Below, in pieces: positions 51,070 through 60,278 of a stretch of 64,000 nt of DNA. This stretch comes from DASWUZ01 sp036401375 (GTDB lineage Bacteria > Acidobacteriota > Terriglobia > Terriglobales > Acidobacteriaceae), in contig DASWVB010000038.1 of the NCBI GenBank assembly GCA_036401375.1, positions 71,174 to 135,173 on the forward strand, in the 5' to 3' direction. A program made the translations under genes and the position numbers. Each line of letters begins with the position of its first letter. Position 1 is the first letter of the stretch. A model generated the notes under the pieces. It saw nothing but the letters and a program-made list of their open reading frames with translations, was not told where the DNA came from and searched no databases.

Positions 51070-53973
51070 ATGGCAAGCGCATCAAGTCGGTCCCAAAACA
51101 TTCCTCTGCGCAGCACCTACACCCTCGCGGCCGCGCTTCTCATGGCGTCGATCTCACCGGCGCTGCTCGGCCAGACCGCCCATTACCTCTCTGAGACCGT
51201 GAGTGCGGGCGTCGCAGACTTTGGCTCGGTTCAAGTCGCAACCACCAGCGCGATTCGATCCCTGACCTTCGAGTTTGATCGCGGAGGCAGCATCGGCGCG
51301 CCAGCCGTACTAACCCAGGGCGCGTCGGGACTCGACTTTGATGACGCAGGCACAGGCACCTGCACCACCAACGGCACCAATCACAGGTATTCCGCAGGAG
51401 AAACCTGCACGGTAGACGTGACCTTTGCCGCGAAGCACCCGGGCATGCGCCTGGGCGCCGTCCAACTGCTGAACGACGGCGCCACGGCAATCGTCGCCAC
51501 CGAACCCATCTACGGCACCGGAACCGCCCCTCAGATCACCTATGATCCCGGCATAACGAGGAGTATTGGCGTCTACTTCAACGGCCCGTTCGGAGTCGCC
51601 ACTGACGGCGCCGGCAACGTCTATGTGGCAGATGCCTACGGCAACGCAATCAACGAGATTATCGCCGTTAACGGGGTGACCCCGCAATCGCCAACCGTCC
51701 GCACCCTTGGCTCAGGCTTCTACACTCCCTTCGGCGTCGCCATTGACGGAGCCGGGAACGTCTACGTCGCCGACTACTCTAATGATGCGGTGAAAGAAAT
51801 GATCGCCGTCAACGGGGTCATCCCTGACTCCCCAATCATCAGAACCCTTGGCACAGGTTTCTCTGGGCCTTCAGGCGTGGCAGTCGACCCGAAGGGCAAC
51901 GTTTACGTCGCCGACAGCAGCAACAACCTCGTCAAGGAGATCATCGCTGACTACGGCGTCATCGGGACCTCGCCCACAATCAGAATCCTCGGCAGCGGCT
52001 TCAGCTCAGCCTTCGGCGTTGCCGTCGACGGCAGCGGGAATGTCTATGTTGCCGACAGCTATAACGATGCGGTAAAGGAGATCCTCGCCCTCAATGGTGT
52101 CATCCCAGCATCGCCTAACATCATCACGCTAGGTAGCGGCTTCACCACGCCTTCAGGGCTCGCTCTTGACCCCGCAGGCGACCTTTACGTAGCCGACCTC
52201 AGCAACAACGCCGTCAAGAAGATTTCAGCGGTTAACGGAGTCATCCCACAGTCCCCGACCATCACCATGCTGGGCAGCGGGCTGTATCAGCCCTTTGGCA
52301 TCGCCATCGACAACAGTGGAAACCTTTACGCTGCCAACTCCGGCAGTCTCTTCGTCAACGAAGTCAACCTCTCAACGATGCCCTCGCTCAGCTTTCCAAC
52401 TCCCACCAGCGTGGGATCGACGGACTCGAACGACGGCCCGCAGACCCTCACCATCGCAAATAACGGTAATGCATCGCTCACCTTTCCCGTCCCGGCGAGC
52501 GGATTTAACCCAAGCATCTCTCCCGGCTATACCCTCAACAACAGTTCCACCTGCCCACAGTTGACCGTGGCCAGCGCTACGGAAGGGGTGCTCCACTCCG
52601 GAGCCGCCTGCACCGACGTCGTAAGCTTCGCTCCCACCATGATTGGCTCCATCACCGGGCAGCTGGTCGTTACTGATGACAACCTCAACGCCAACGCGAC
52701 CCAGACCATCGCCCTCCAGGGCACCGGAATTCCCGGAGTCAAGACCATCAGCTTCCCCCAGCCGCCGACTCCGGCATTTCTGGGGAGCACGGCCACTCTC
52801 GCGGCAACTACCACTAATGGCGACGCAGTCGCCTACACGGTCATCGCAGGGAGCGCGACCATCACCGGCAACACCGTCACTTACTCAAAGGTTGGGACTC
52901 TAACTATCGCCGCCAACTCGGCCGCGTCCGCTACTTACTTGGCAGCGGGAACGGTAACGCGTACGGTCGTGGTTAAATCACAATATCGCTACCTCTCCTT
53001 CAGCCCGCAGAGTGCCAACTTCGGCGATGTAGAAACGGGCAAACCGACCCCGCCGATCTCTGTAACCGTTATCAACGGCACCAACGCCACAGCTCGCTTC
53101 TCCGCCTTCACTAACCTTGGCAAGTTCACGGTGGGCGGAGGAACCTGTGGCCCGATCAACGCGGCGACTTCGCTTGCCCCGGCGTCCTCGTGCACCTTCA
53201 ACGTAGCCTTCACGCCGGTGCTCGGGGGACTGATAGTAGGCAGCTTTCAAGGGATGGCTGCCAGCTCTACCACCCTCTTCCAGCTCAAGGGAAATGGCGT
53301 CATGCGCCACGTCTTCATCTCGCAGCAGGGCTCATTTCCTTATGTCCCCTATGGAACGACTAGCCAGCCCATCACCATCACTATAAAGAACTACACCGGC
53401 TCGCCAGCCATCTTTGAAACACTCAAGGACCTGAGCGCGTTTCACTTCAGCGCAGCCGCCTGTGCCCCGGTCGCGTTGTTGGGAAGTAGTCCGGTAGGCC
53501 CGGGGACCATCCTCCCCGCCGACTCAGTTTGCACCTTCCAGGTGACCCTCGCCGCAAACCCCGGCCAGCCCGTCAGCGGAAGCTTCATAGTAGGAACCGC
53601 AATAGGCCCCATCAGCTATCCCTTGGCCGCCGGTACCAGCTTCACTGTTAGCCCCAACTTCATCGATTTCGGTCCAGTCCTCTTGGGCACAACGAGCTCA
53701 CCGGTTTCTGTAACGGTCACCAACGACACCTATGCGTCTGTTTCTTCCTCCACGGACGATGATGACCAAGTTTTTCAGTTTCCGAGCACCGATTGCGGGT
53801 CTCCTGCGTTCAACACATTCCTATCTCCTGGTCAAGTTTGCCACTTCACCGCGACGTTTTCGACACCTCTGCCGTGGGGGGAACACAGTTACTCTGGTGT
53901 TATAAACTTCTCATCCGGGAATGGAATTGTGGGCATGTTGAACCTGACAGGCTCCCCCCAGTCTCCGCAATAG
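51070..53973 (+). CDS. Secreted NHL-repeat / choice-of-anchor D-type protein
   Basis: 967 residues with a signal peptide (TLAAALLMASISPALLG). A first Ig-like beta domain (residues about 45-160) is followed by about six NHL repeats of 41-42 residues forming a beta-propeller, each with a unit like DGAGNVYVADAYGNAINEI or DGSGNVYVADSYNDAVKEIL. The C-terminal half has several Ig-like/choice-of-anchor domains (ANFGDVETGKPTPPISVTV; NFIDFGPVLLGTTSSPVSV) with paired cysteines. It ends without a recognisable sorting signal. This type of large extracellular protein is common in Acidobacteria. Likely role in adhesion or binding, not proven. ATG 51070 lacks a strong ribosome binding site. Confidence 0.88.
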   Translation: MASASSRSQNIPLRSTYTLAAALLMASISPALLGQTAHYLSETVSAGVADFGSVQVATTSAIRSLTFEFDRGGSIGAPAVLTQGASGLDFDDAGTGTCTTNGTNHRYSAGETCTVDVTFAAKHPGMRLGAVQLLNDGATAIVATEPIYGTGTAPQITYDPGITRSIGVYFNGPFGVATDGAGNVYVADAYGNAINEIIAVNGVTPQSPTVRTLGSGFYTPFGVAIDGAGNVYVADYSNDAVKEMIAVNGVIPDSPIIRTLGTGFSGPSGVAVDPKGNVYVADSSNNLVKEIIADYGVIGTSPTIRILGSGFSSAFGVAVDGSGNVYVADSYNDAVKEILALNGVIPASPNIITLGSGFTTPSGLALDPAGDLYVADLSNNAVKKISAVNGVIPQSPTITMLGSGLYQPFGIAIDNSGNLYAANSGSLFVNEVNLSTMPSLSFPTPTSVGSTDSNDGPQTLTIANNGNASLTFPVPASGFNPSISPGYTLNNSSTCPQLTVASATEGVLHSGAACTDVVSFAPTMIGSITGQLVVTDDNLNANATQTIALQGTGIPGVKTISFPQPPTPAFLGSTATLAATTTNGDAVAYTVIAGSATITGNTVTYSKVGTLTIAANSAASATYLAAGTVTRTVVVKSQYRYLSFSPQSANFGDVETGKPTPPISVTVINGTNATARFSAFTNLGKFTVGGGTCGPINAATSLAPASSCTFNVAFTPVLGGLIVGSFQGMAASSTTLFQLKGNGVMRHVFISQQGSFPYVPYGTTSQPITITIKNYTGSPAIFETLKDLSAFHFSAAACAPVALLGSSPVGPGTILPADSVCTFQVTLAANPGQPVSGSFIVGTAIGPISYPLAAGTSFTVSPNFIDFGPVLLGTTSSPVSVTVTNDTYASVSSSTDDDDQVFQFPSTDCGSPAFNTFLSPGQVCHFTATFSTPLPWGEHSYSGVINFSSGNGIVGMLNLTGSPQSPQ

Positions 53974-54006
53974 CCTAGTTACAGCGCCGTATGCCGGGTG
54001 CCAAAT

Positions 54007-54098
54007 ATCTCGGTTAGAGGCTTGGGCCGCAAAGGCGTGCAGCCAGGACGCGGAGTCCGGAGATCCTCTTACATCAATGAAGCAGCCGCCAGTCAGTA
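54007..54098 (-). pseudogene. Relic fragment of the E1 gene 5' end
   Basis: About 70 bp here closely match the first codons of the E1 gene at 50545-50605. The plus strand shares GTGCAGCCAGGA/ATGCAGCCAGGA, then GTCCGGAGAT and TCAATGAAGCAG in the same order with small gaps. In translation, SPDSASWLHAF with a following AQASNRD parallels SPDAVSWLHAFLIRSFEER of E1 residues 21-39. Nothing else of E1 follows, so it is a degenerate duplicate between the NHL gene and tRNA-Val. Confidence 0.6.
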
Positions 54099-54229
54099 GG
54101 CAGCAAAGCCCTCTGGCGGGCCTTCGAGTGCGAGGACGCAAAGCAGCAGCTGGGGACTATCCATGGTTGCAGAGCCGATGGTACCCTTGTTCAGGCTGGC
54201 GTTCCTTTCGCCGCAAGGAACGCAAAATA

Positions 54230-54304
54230 GGGCGCATAACTCAGCGGTAGAGTGCCACCTTCACACGGTGGAAGTCGTAGGTTCGAATCCTGCTGTGCCC
54301 ACCA
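54230..54304 (+). tRNA. tRNA-Val (anticodon CAC)
   Basis: Full cloverleaf: acceptor stem GGGCGCA pairing with TGTGCCC (one G-U), D arm around CTCAGCGGTAGAG, anticodon stem CCACC/GGTGG with loop TTCACAC (anticodon CAC, reading GUG), T arm GTAGGTTCGAATCCTGC, discriminator A and an encoded CCA. Single gene, plus strand. Confidence 0.96.
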
Positions 54305-54396
54305 GTTCCCGACACTGGCAATCGGCTTCTAAGAAGCCGTGGTTCTCTCCGGCGCCATGCCAATTACCTAGCTTCTGCAGCCGGCCGGCTGCTCAC

Positions 54397-55647
54397 TCAG
54401 ACCGGCACGCTCTCCGTCTTGACTGCGTTTCTGGTGGGCGGCCCGGACACCGTCGCCGCTGCACCGCCTTGGCCTTCAAGACGCCGGGCCAACCGCTTAC
54501 CGAGCGCCATGCTTGGCCGCTCGACGCCCTCATAGAACAGGTGGGCCAGTAACAGGGTTGCCACAAACGCCAGGACAAAGATCGCCGGATGGCTCAGCCT
54601 TGACCACAGCAGGTTCACCCCGATAAAGATGATGGGAAGATGAAGCAGGTAAATCCCGTAAGAGGTCCGGCCCAGATGCTGGATCACACGATGCCGCAGA
54701 AGCGAGCGGAACGGCGTATCCGCCAGGGCGCTGATCAGAAAGACTGACGCGGTCACCGCAATCAGCCAGTCTGCCAGCTCCTCGGTCACGATTGCCGGGA
54801 AGCGGCTCATCAGGTAGGGCGCATACGCGCAGCCACAGATGCTGATGAGGGTAAGCGCCACCCGGCCAACCCTGCTCATACGCTCCCAGGCACTGACCAG
54901 CGCAGTCCGGTTGGCCGAGAGCACCGCGCCCAGCACAAATATGGCCGCGTAGTGAAAGGTCTCGAGCGGCGTGCGGTGGTGGACGATATGAATACCCACG
55001 GAGACCAGCGCCGAACAGCCCAGCGCGCAGCCCACCGCCCGCTTTGAGCCCACCCGCAGCACGAGCGCCGCAAGCAACGGAAACACAAACGAGATCCGCA
55101 TCTCTTCGACCAACGTCCAGGTAGCACCGTTCAGGTACTCGCGATGGCCGATGCCGACAAACACGACGCAGTCGCGGATCACCGTCAGCAGCTCCCGCGT
55201 GCTCAGCACCCTCCATTCGTAGAGCATGGACAGCCCCTCGGGCTGCAGGGGACGGAAGAAGAGGAGGTAGGCGGCGACAAACAACCCTAGGGCAAATAAG
55301 TAAGGCAGGTAGATGCGGCAGATGCGCTTGACGATGAAGGGGAGATACCGTGAGCGGTGGCCGCTGCGGGTGTAGGGAAGGTACAACACGAATCCACTCA
55401 GGATAAAGAACAGGATCACCGCCTGGTGACCGCCATAGACAAACAGGCCCAACGGCGAGCGCACCAGCACATTCACCCAGGAAGAGTGAACGCTCGACAG
55501 GAAGATGCAGTGGTAGATGAACACCACCACCGCCGCAAGCCCGCGCAGAGAGTCCAGCTCCTCGAGTCGCGAAGACCGCTGCTGGTTCCCGTCTCTGTCG
55601 AAGCGCCGATCAACTCCGGCTACTATCTTCACCCGGCACGCTCCCAT
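54397..55647 (-). CDS. Acyltransferase family 3 (OafA/YrhL-like) membrane protein
   Basis: 416-residue integral membrane protein with about ten transmembrane helices. The family mark is near the N-terminus, LEELDSLRGLAAVVVFIYHC (including RGLA and the conserved His), followed by FILSGFVLYLPY. Later segments such as GRTSYGIYLLHLPIIFIGV contain the YxxHxP-type motif of acyltransferase-3 proteins. Members O-acetylate surface sugars or peptidoglycan; the acceptor is not predictable. It ends with a short cytoplasmic tail. Single gene, convergent with the tRNA. Confidence 0.88.
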   Translation of the reverse strand: MGACRVKIVAGVDRRFDRDGNQQRSSRLEELDSLRGLAAVVVFIYHCIFLSSVHSSWVNVLVRSPLGLFVYGGHQAVILFFILSGFVLYLPYTRSGHRSRYLPFIVKRICRIYLPYLFALGLFVAAYLLFFRPLQPEGLSMLYEWRVLSTRELLTVIRDCVVFVGIGHREYLNGATWTLVEEMRISFVFPLLAALVLRVGSKRAVGCALGCSALVSVGIHIVHHRTPLETFHYAAIFVLGAVLSANRTALVSAWERMSRVGRVALTLISICGCAYAPYLMSRFPAIVTEELADWLIAVTASVFLISALADTPFRSLLRHRVIQHLGRTSYGIYLLHLPIIFIGVNLLWSRLSHPAIFVLAFVATLLLAHLFYEGVERPSMALGKRLARRLEGQGGAAATVSGPPTRNAVKTESVPV

Positions 55648-55793
55648 CTCTGTATCGATTTTATGGGAAAACTTTTAACCCTGAATGGTTGTAAATAGGA
55701 CACTCAGAGGCCTGTCCTCGCCAACCCTTCCGGGACGTTGTACTGGTCACATATGCGATCTATCCCTGCAGCGCATTTACAATCGAAGATGAC

Positions 55794-58631
55794 ATGCCTT
55801 CAGAAGAGACAGCGAACCAGAGGACAGTCCCGGCCTCTTCGAGCTCCACCTTTACCGCTGAGACGGCTGAGCCGGAGGCGCGCGCAGCCGAAGACCGGTA
55901 TCGCCCGGCAGAGATCGAACCGCGCTGGCAGGAGCGCTGGGCGAGCCGGCCGGAGCTCTACGCCGCCGAACCTCGATCGAGCGGCAAGTCGAAGTACTAC
56001 GTGCTTGAGATGCTGCCCTACCCGTCAGGCAAGCTGCACATGGGGCACGTTCGCAACTACGCGATCGGCGATGCTCTGGCACGCTTCATGTGGATGCAGG
56101 GCCACAACGTGCTGCACCCCATGGGCTGGGACGCCTTTGGCCTGCCGGCGGAGAACGCGGCGCTCAAAAACAATACGCCCCCCCGCGAGTGGACCCTCGG
56201 CAACATAGCCGCCATGCGCAGCCAGATGCAGCGCCTCGGCTTCAGCTATGACTGGCAGACGGAGGTCACTACCTGCCTGCCCGAGTACTACCGCTGGAAC
56301 CAGTGGTTCTTCCTGAAGATGTATGAGCGGGGGCTCGCCTATCGCAAGAAGAGCAAGGTGAACTGGTGCCCGCAGTGCGCAACCGTGCTCGCCAACGAAC
56401 AGGTGGTGGATGGCTGCTGCTGGCGCCATGAGGAGCAGATCGTCGAGCAGCGCGACATCGAGCAGTGGTTCCTGCGCACCAGCAACTATTCGCAGGAGCT
56501 GCTCGACGGCCTTGATGGTCTCACGGCGTGGCCTGACAAGGTCAAGACGATGCAGCGCAACTGGATCGGCCGCAGCGAGGGGGCGACTGTCGACTTCCTG
56601 CTCGAGACGGGGGCCATCGAAGCAGCGAAGGACGATGAGGACCTCGACTCAAGCGACAAGAAGGCACGCCGCGAGGGGCGGGCCGTACTTCCGGCGCGTG
56701 AACCGCCCGCTGCGCCCGATGAACCCGACGGGAGAGCTGCGGCGCCGGCGGCGCCGATCTCCGCGAACGTCACTGATGCCAAGGCGGAGTCCAAGGCCAA
56801 GGTTGCGCCCGAGGCGCAGTCAGTGCCCGAGGCTGTCGGCGACGCCAAGATCTCGGTCTTCACCACCCGCATCGATACTATTTATGGAGCTACCAGCCTG
56901 CAGCTCGCGCCCGAGCACCCTCTGGTGCAGCAGTTCGTGGCCGAAGATGCTGCTCTGAGTAAGGAAGTAGCTTCGCTGCTGGAGCAGCAGAAGAAGGCGC
57001 GCGAGGCCGGGGACATCGGGGCCATCGAGAAGCATGGCGTCTTCACCGGACACTACGCACTCAATCCGTTCAGTCAAGAGCGGGTGCCGATCTGGGTCGC
57101 CAACTACGTTTTGTGGAACTACGGCACCGGCGCGGTCATGTCGGTTCCCGCGCACGATGCCCGCGACTATGAGTTTGCACAGAAGTACGGCCTCGAGATA
57201 CGAATCGTGGTGCTGCTGCGTCGCACCGCTGAAACGATCGAGGGTGGCGGTGGCGAGGCGCCCATGCTCCCCTATACCGGTGAGGACAGTCTGCTCATCA
57301 ACTCCGGGCAGTTTAATACGCTGGGGTGCGTGGAAGCGCAGCACAAGATGGCCGCGTTTGCAGAAGAGCACGGATTTGGCACCGCTTCGGTTACGTATCG
57401 GCTGAGGGACTGGGGAATCAGCCGCCAGCGCTACTGGGGCACTCCGATCCCGATGATCTATTGCGACAGGGATGGCATCGTCCCGGTTCCCGAGGACCAG
57501 CTTCCCATCCTGCTGCCGGAGCAGATCGCCATCACCCAGCAGGGAGGGTCGCCCCTGGCCCGTGTGCCCGAGTTCGTAGAAACGACGTGCCCCCGGTGCG
57601 GCGGCCCGGCGCGCCGGGAGACCGATACGATGGACACCTTCGTCGATTCCTCCTGGTATTTCTACCGCTACACCAGCGCGAAGTACGACAAGGGTCCATT
57701 TGACACAGACGCTGTGGCTTACTGGTTCCCCATCGACCAGTACATCGGCGGGGTCGAGCATGCCATCCTGCACCTGATCTATTCGCGGTTCTGGACCAGG
57801 GTGATGCGCGACATGAAGCTGATCACCAACGACGAGCCGGTGACCCGCCTCTTCACCCAGGGCATGGTGATCAGGAACGGCGCGAAGATGTCCAAGTCAA
57901 AGGGCAACGTCGTCTCGCCGGACGAGATGATCGCCCGCTACGGCGCGGACGCCACGCGCATGTACGCGCTGTTTGCCGCACCCCCGGACCGCGACCTGGA
58001 TTGGCAGGAGGATGGCGTGGCGGGCGTCAGCCGCTTCCTCGCCAAGGTCTATCGCCTGGTTAGCAAGTACTCGGTCCGGGCGAAGAATGCCGAGTTCCGG
58101 CCGCTGACCGTCCGCGAAGTCTCCCCGGCTGCACTCAAGAGCCTCCGCAAACTTCATCAGACGATCAGCAAGGTTACGCAGGACTTCGGGGGACGCTGGC
58201 ACTTCAACACCTCGATCGCCGCGATCATGGAGCTGGTCAATGCGCTGATGGCGGCGGAACCTGCGTTGGGCTCCGATCAGGCGACCGACCTCGAGGTGCG
58301 CCACATCCTGCAGAATCTGGTGCTGCTGCTGGCGCCGCTCGCGCCCTACCTGGCCGCGGAGCTGTGGGAGCAGCTGGGAAACACGGACGATCTGCTGCGC
58401 CAGCCCTGGCCGGCGTTCGATGCGGAGCTGGCGCGTGAAGATGAGGTCGAACTCCCGGTCCAGCTGAATGGGAAGCTCAAATCTGTGATCCGCGTCGCAG
58501 CGGGAGCGGACGAAAAGACGCTGAGCGAAGCCGCGCTCGCCGACCCGAAGATCAAGGCCGCCATCGAAGGGAAGCAGATCGTCAAGGTGGTGGTGGTGCC
58601 GGGCCGGGCTGTCAACATTGTGGTCAAGTGA
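55794..58631 (+). CDS. leuS: Leucyl-tRNA synthetase with an insertion in the editing domain
   Basis: 945-residue class I synthetase. Class I marks: LPYPSGKLHMGHVRNYA (HIGH-type HMGH at 82-85) and AKMSKSKGNV (698-702). NWIGRSEGATVDFLL begins the CP1 editing domain, whose ISVFTTRIDTIYGATSL hydrolytic core follows only after about 80 residues of charged, Ala/Pro-rich sequence (about 272-351), which is not present in usual bacterial LeuRS. An extra N-terminal 36 residues precede DRYRPAEIEPRWQ. TACAAT at 55778-55783 ends 10 nt before the ATG. The stop overlaps the next GTG start. Confidence 0.95.
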   Translation: MPSEETANQRTVPASSSSTFTAETAEPEARAAEDRYRPAEIEPRWQERWASRPELYAAEPRSSGKSKYYVLEMLPYPSGKLHMGHVRNYAIGDALARFMWMQGHNVLHPMGWDAFGLPAENAALKNNTPPREWTLGNIAAMRSQMQRLGFSYDWQTEVTTCLPEYYRWNQWFFLKMYERGLAYRKKSKVNWCPQCATVLANEQVVDGCCWRHEEQIVEQRDIEQWFLRTSNYSQELLDGLDGLTAWPDKVKTMQRNWIGRSEGATVDFLLETGAIEAAKDDEDLDSSDKKARREGRAVLPAREPPAAPDEPDGRAAAPAAPISANVTDAKAESKAKVAPEAQSVPEAVGDAKISVFTTRIDTIYGATSLQLAPEHPLVQQFVAEDAALSKEVASLLEQQKKAREAGDIGAIEKHGVFTGHYALNPFSQERVPIWVANYVLWNYGTGAVMSVPAHDARDYEFAQKYGLEIRIVVLLRRTAETIEGGGGEAPMLPYTGEDSLLINSGQFNTLGCVEAQHKMAAFAEEHGFGTASVTYRLRDWGISRQRYWGTPIPMIYCDRDGIVPVPEDQLPILLPEQIAITQQGGSPLARVPEFVETTCPRCGGPARRETDTMDTFVDSSWYFYRYTSAKYDKGPFDTDAVAYWFPIDQYIGGVEHAILHLIYSRFWTRVMRDMKLITNDEPVTRLFTQGMVIRNGAKMSKSKGNVVSPDEMIARYGADATRMYALFAAPPDRDLDWQEDGVAGVSRFLAKVYRLVSKYSVRAKNAEFRPLTVREVSPAALKSLRKLHQTISKVTQDFGGRWHFNTSIAAIMELVNALMAAEPALGSDQATDLEVRHILQNLVLLLAPLAPYLAAELWEQLGNTDDLLRQPWPAFDAELAREDEVELPVQLNGKLKSVIRVAAGADEKTLSEAALADPKIKAAIEGKQIVKVVVVPGRAVNIVVK

Positions 58632-59596
58632 CGAGGAGCGAGTCACCGCCGAGCGGGCGGAAGGCGGAGCCGAGGTTCAGACCAGCACCGGACAGCCGCC
58701 GGGCCACACAATCGCTGGTTCACACCCTCAGCTACTGCTGGTCTCGGCCCGCTCTGCTTGGCATAGAGCTGGCGTGGCGCTGGCTCTTCGGTGTGCCAAT
58801 GCTGCTGCTGCTCGGCGTAATGGGAATGCGCATCTTCTCGCCCTCCGCACTTGCCTCGACTGGCGTATATGACATCTCGATGGCCGATCCATCAAGGGCG
58901 GCGCTGGTGCTGGGCGAGGCCGAGCGGGTGCTGATCGGACCGATGCTCGATGCAGCCAGATGGCTCGCCCCATTGCTCGCAGTCTTGTGGGCGATCGCCT
59001 CGGGTATCGGCCGCAACGTCGTTTTGCGGAACTATGACGCGAGTCTGCCATTCTGGCCAATGACTCTCGTCGCGCTGCAGCTGCTGAGGATCGCAGCGCT
59101 CGGAGGCAGCTTCGCCGGGTGGTTTCTGGCACTACGGTGGGCGGCGCGGGTTGCGCTCGGCGCCGGAACAGGCGACTCCGATGTCGAGCCTAACCTGGTC
59201 CTCTACCTGGCCCTCTTGATCGGCATCTCGCTCGGCATCTTTACGTTGTGGGCATTGCTCAGCTGGGTCTTCTCGATCGCGCCGCTGGTGGCGCTCGCGG
59301 AGCGGCAGAGCATCGCCGGTAGCCTGGCGCGCAGCCTGCGCCTCGGCCGGCTCTCGGGCCGCCTGGCGGAGGTCAACCTGGTGCTCGGAATCGTCAAGCT
59401 CGCGCTGATCGTGCTGGCGATGGTCTTCTCCGCGACTCCCCTGCCTTTTGCCAACGCACTCGGGGGAACCGCGCTCTATCTCTGGTGGGGCGTGGTGACC
59501 GTTCTCTACTTCGTCGCGTCGGACTTCTTCCAGATCGCGCGGCTGATCGCCTTCCTCGATCTGCTTCGGCTGTACCCGCCGGCCTTGACGGCTTAG
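58628..59596 (+). CDS. Multi-pass membrane protein, hypothetical
   Basis: 322-residue protein with six or so hydrophobic segments, including LFGVPMLLLLGVMGMRIF, LALLIGISLGIFTLWALLSW and LVLGIVKLALIVLAMVFSA. The N-terminal 30 residues are basic and disordered. The GTG start overlaps the leuS stop by 4 nt, so it is probably in an operon with leuS. No named family is recognised. The layout recalls uncharacterised DUF-type glycerophosphoryl/permease-like membrane proteins, but that is only a guess. Confidence 0.75.
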   Translation: MTRSESPPSGRKAEPRFRPAPDSRRATQSLVHTLSYCWSRPALLGIELAWRWLFGVPMLLLLGVMGMRIFSPSALASTGVYDISMADPSRAALVLGEAERVLIGPMLDAARWLAPLLAVLWAIASGIGRNVVLRNYDASLPFWPMTLVALQLLRIAALGGSFAGWFLALRWAARVALGAGTGDSDVEPNLVLYLALLIGISLGIFTLWALLSWVFSIAPLVALAERQSIAGSLARSLRLGRLSGRLAEVNLVLGIVKLALIVLAMVFSATPLPFANALGGTALYLWWGVVTVLYFVASDFFQIARLIAFLDLLRLYPPALTA

Positions 59597-59637
59597 GCCT
59601 CTGCTTGTCGCCACCGCCGCTAGCCAGTGCGGAGAAG

Positions 59638-59847
59638 CTAGACACGCGGAGCGGCGGACTTCCTCAGCTCCTGATTCTTGACCAGCAGCTCGCCGACCAG
59701 CACCAGCAGACGCCGATTCTCTTCCTGCAGCGCACGCAGCTGAACCGGCAAGGAGGGCTCAGCCTCCGCACTCCCTGTTCCCGCAGGGACGGCAGGATTC
59801 GCAGGACGGTAGATGCGCTCTCGATCATGATGCTCGTCAACGTTCAT
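59638..59847 (-). CDS. Small coiled-coil protein coupled to a ferredoxin gene
   Basis: 69 residues from ATG 59847, overlapping the end of the ferredoxin gene by 11 nt. The second half (LPVQLRALQEENRRLLVLVG and ELLVKNQELRKS) is a leucine-heptad helix likely to form a short coiled coil. The first half is Pro/Ala-rich. The longer frame to 60009 would lie within the ferredoxin gene and is not supported. Function unknown. Confidence 0.6.
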   Translation of the reverse strand: MNVDEHHDRERIYRPANPAVPAGTGSAEAEPSLPVQLRALQEENRRLLVLVGELLVKNQELRKSAAPRV

Positions 59848-60148
59848 CGGGCCCTCCGCGGAGCGCGAGAGTGATCGCCTGCTCCGGGCATGCTGTAACG
59901 CAGAGTCCGCAGGCATGGCAGTCATAGGGACGCACCGCGAAGGCCTGCACATTGCCGTGTACGCGTGCCTTGAGGCGTGCGAGCATCGACATCGCCTGCT
60001 TGTCGGCATCGCTCAAAGGCCGCATCTCGAGCACGTCGTAGGGACAGACGCGAACGCAGGTCTGCTTGCCCTCGCAACGCGCACGGTCGATGACCGGCAT
60101 CCACCTGCCACCCTCTGGGCGGCAACCCCCGGCCTTGGCAGCTACCAT
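59837..60148 (-). CDS. 4Fe-4S ferredoxin family protein
   Basis: 103 residues with two iron-sulphur motifs. The second is classical, CHACGLCVTACPE. The first, RCEGKQTCVRVCPYDVLEM, has C-x5-C-x3-CP in place of CxxCxxCxxxCP, so one ligand spacing is atypical, as seen in a subset of short ferredoxins of this kind. About 35 residues separate the two clusters. Cytoplasmic electron carrier; partner unknown. The start (ATG 60148) has no clear ribosome binding site; an in-frame ATG further in (before PVIDRARCEG) is an alternative. Confidence 0.8.
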   Translation of the reverse strand: MVAAKAGGCRPEGGRWMPVIDRARCEGKQTCVRVCPYDVLEMRPLSDADKQAMSMLARLKARVHGNVQAFAVRPYDCHACGLCVTACPEQAITLALRGGPDER

Positions 60149-60278
60149 GAAGCAACACCCTTTCCGCGTCTCGACTCGATTCCCTTTGGGGGCTGCCAGT
60201 ATTTACGGCTGCACCGGCTCCAAAAGTTCCGCCAGACTCGTAGACGGCAGCTGCGGACCGGACGGCTCGCGCAGCCTT

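Noticed and set aside
54163..54552. 129-codon frame across tRNA-Val
   Set aside because: It runs through a perfect tRNA gene and resembles the usual spurious translation of tRNA sequence.
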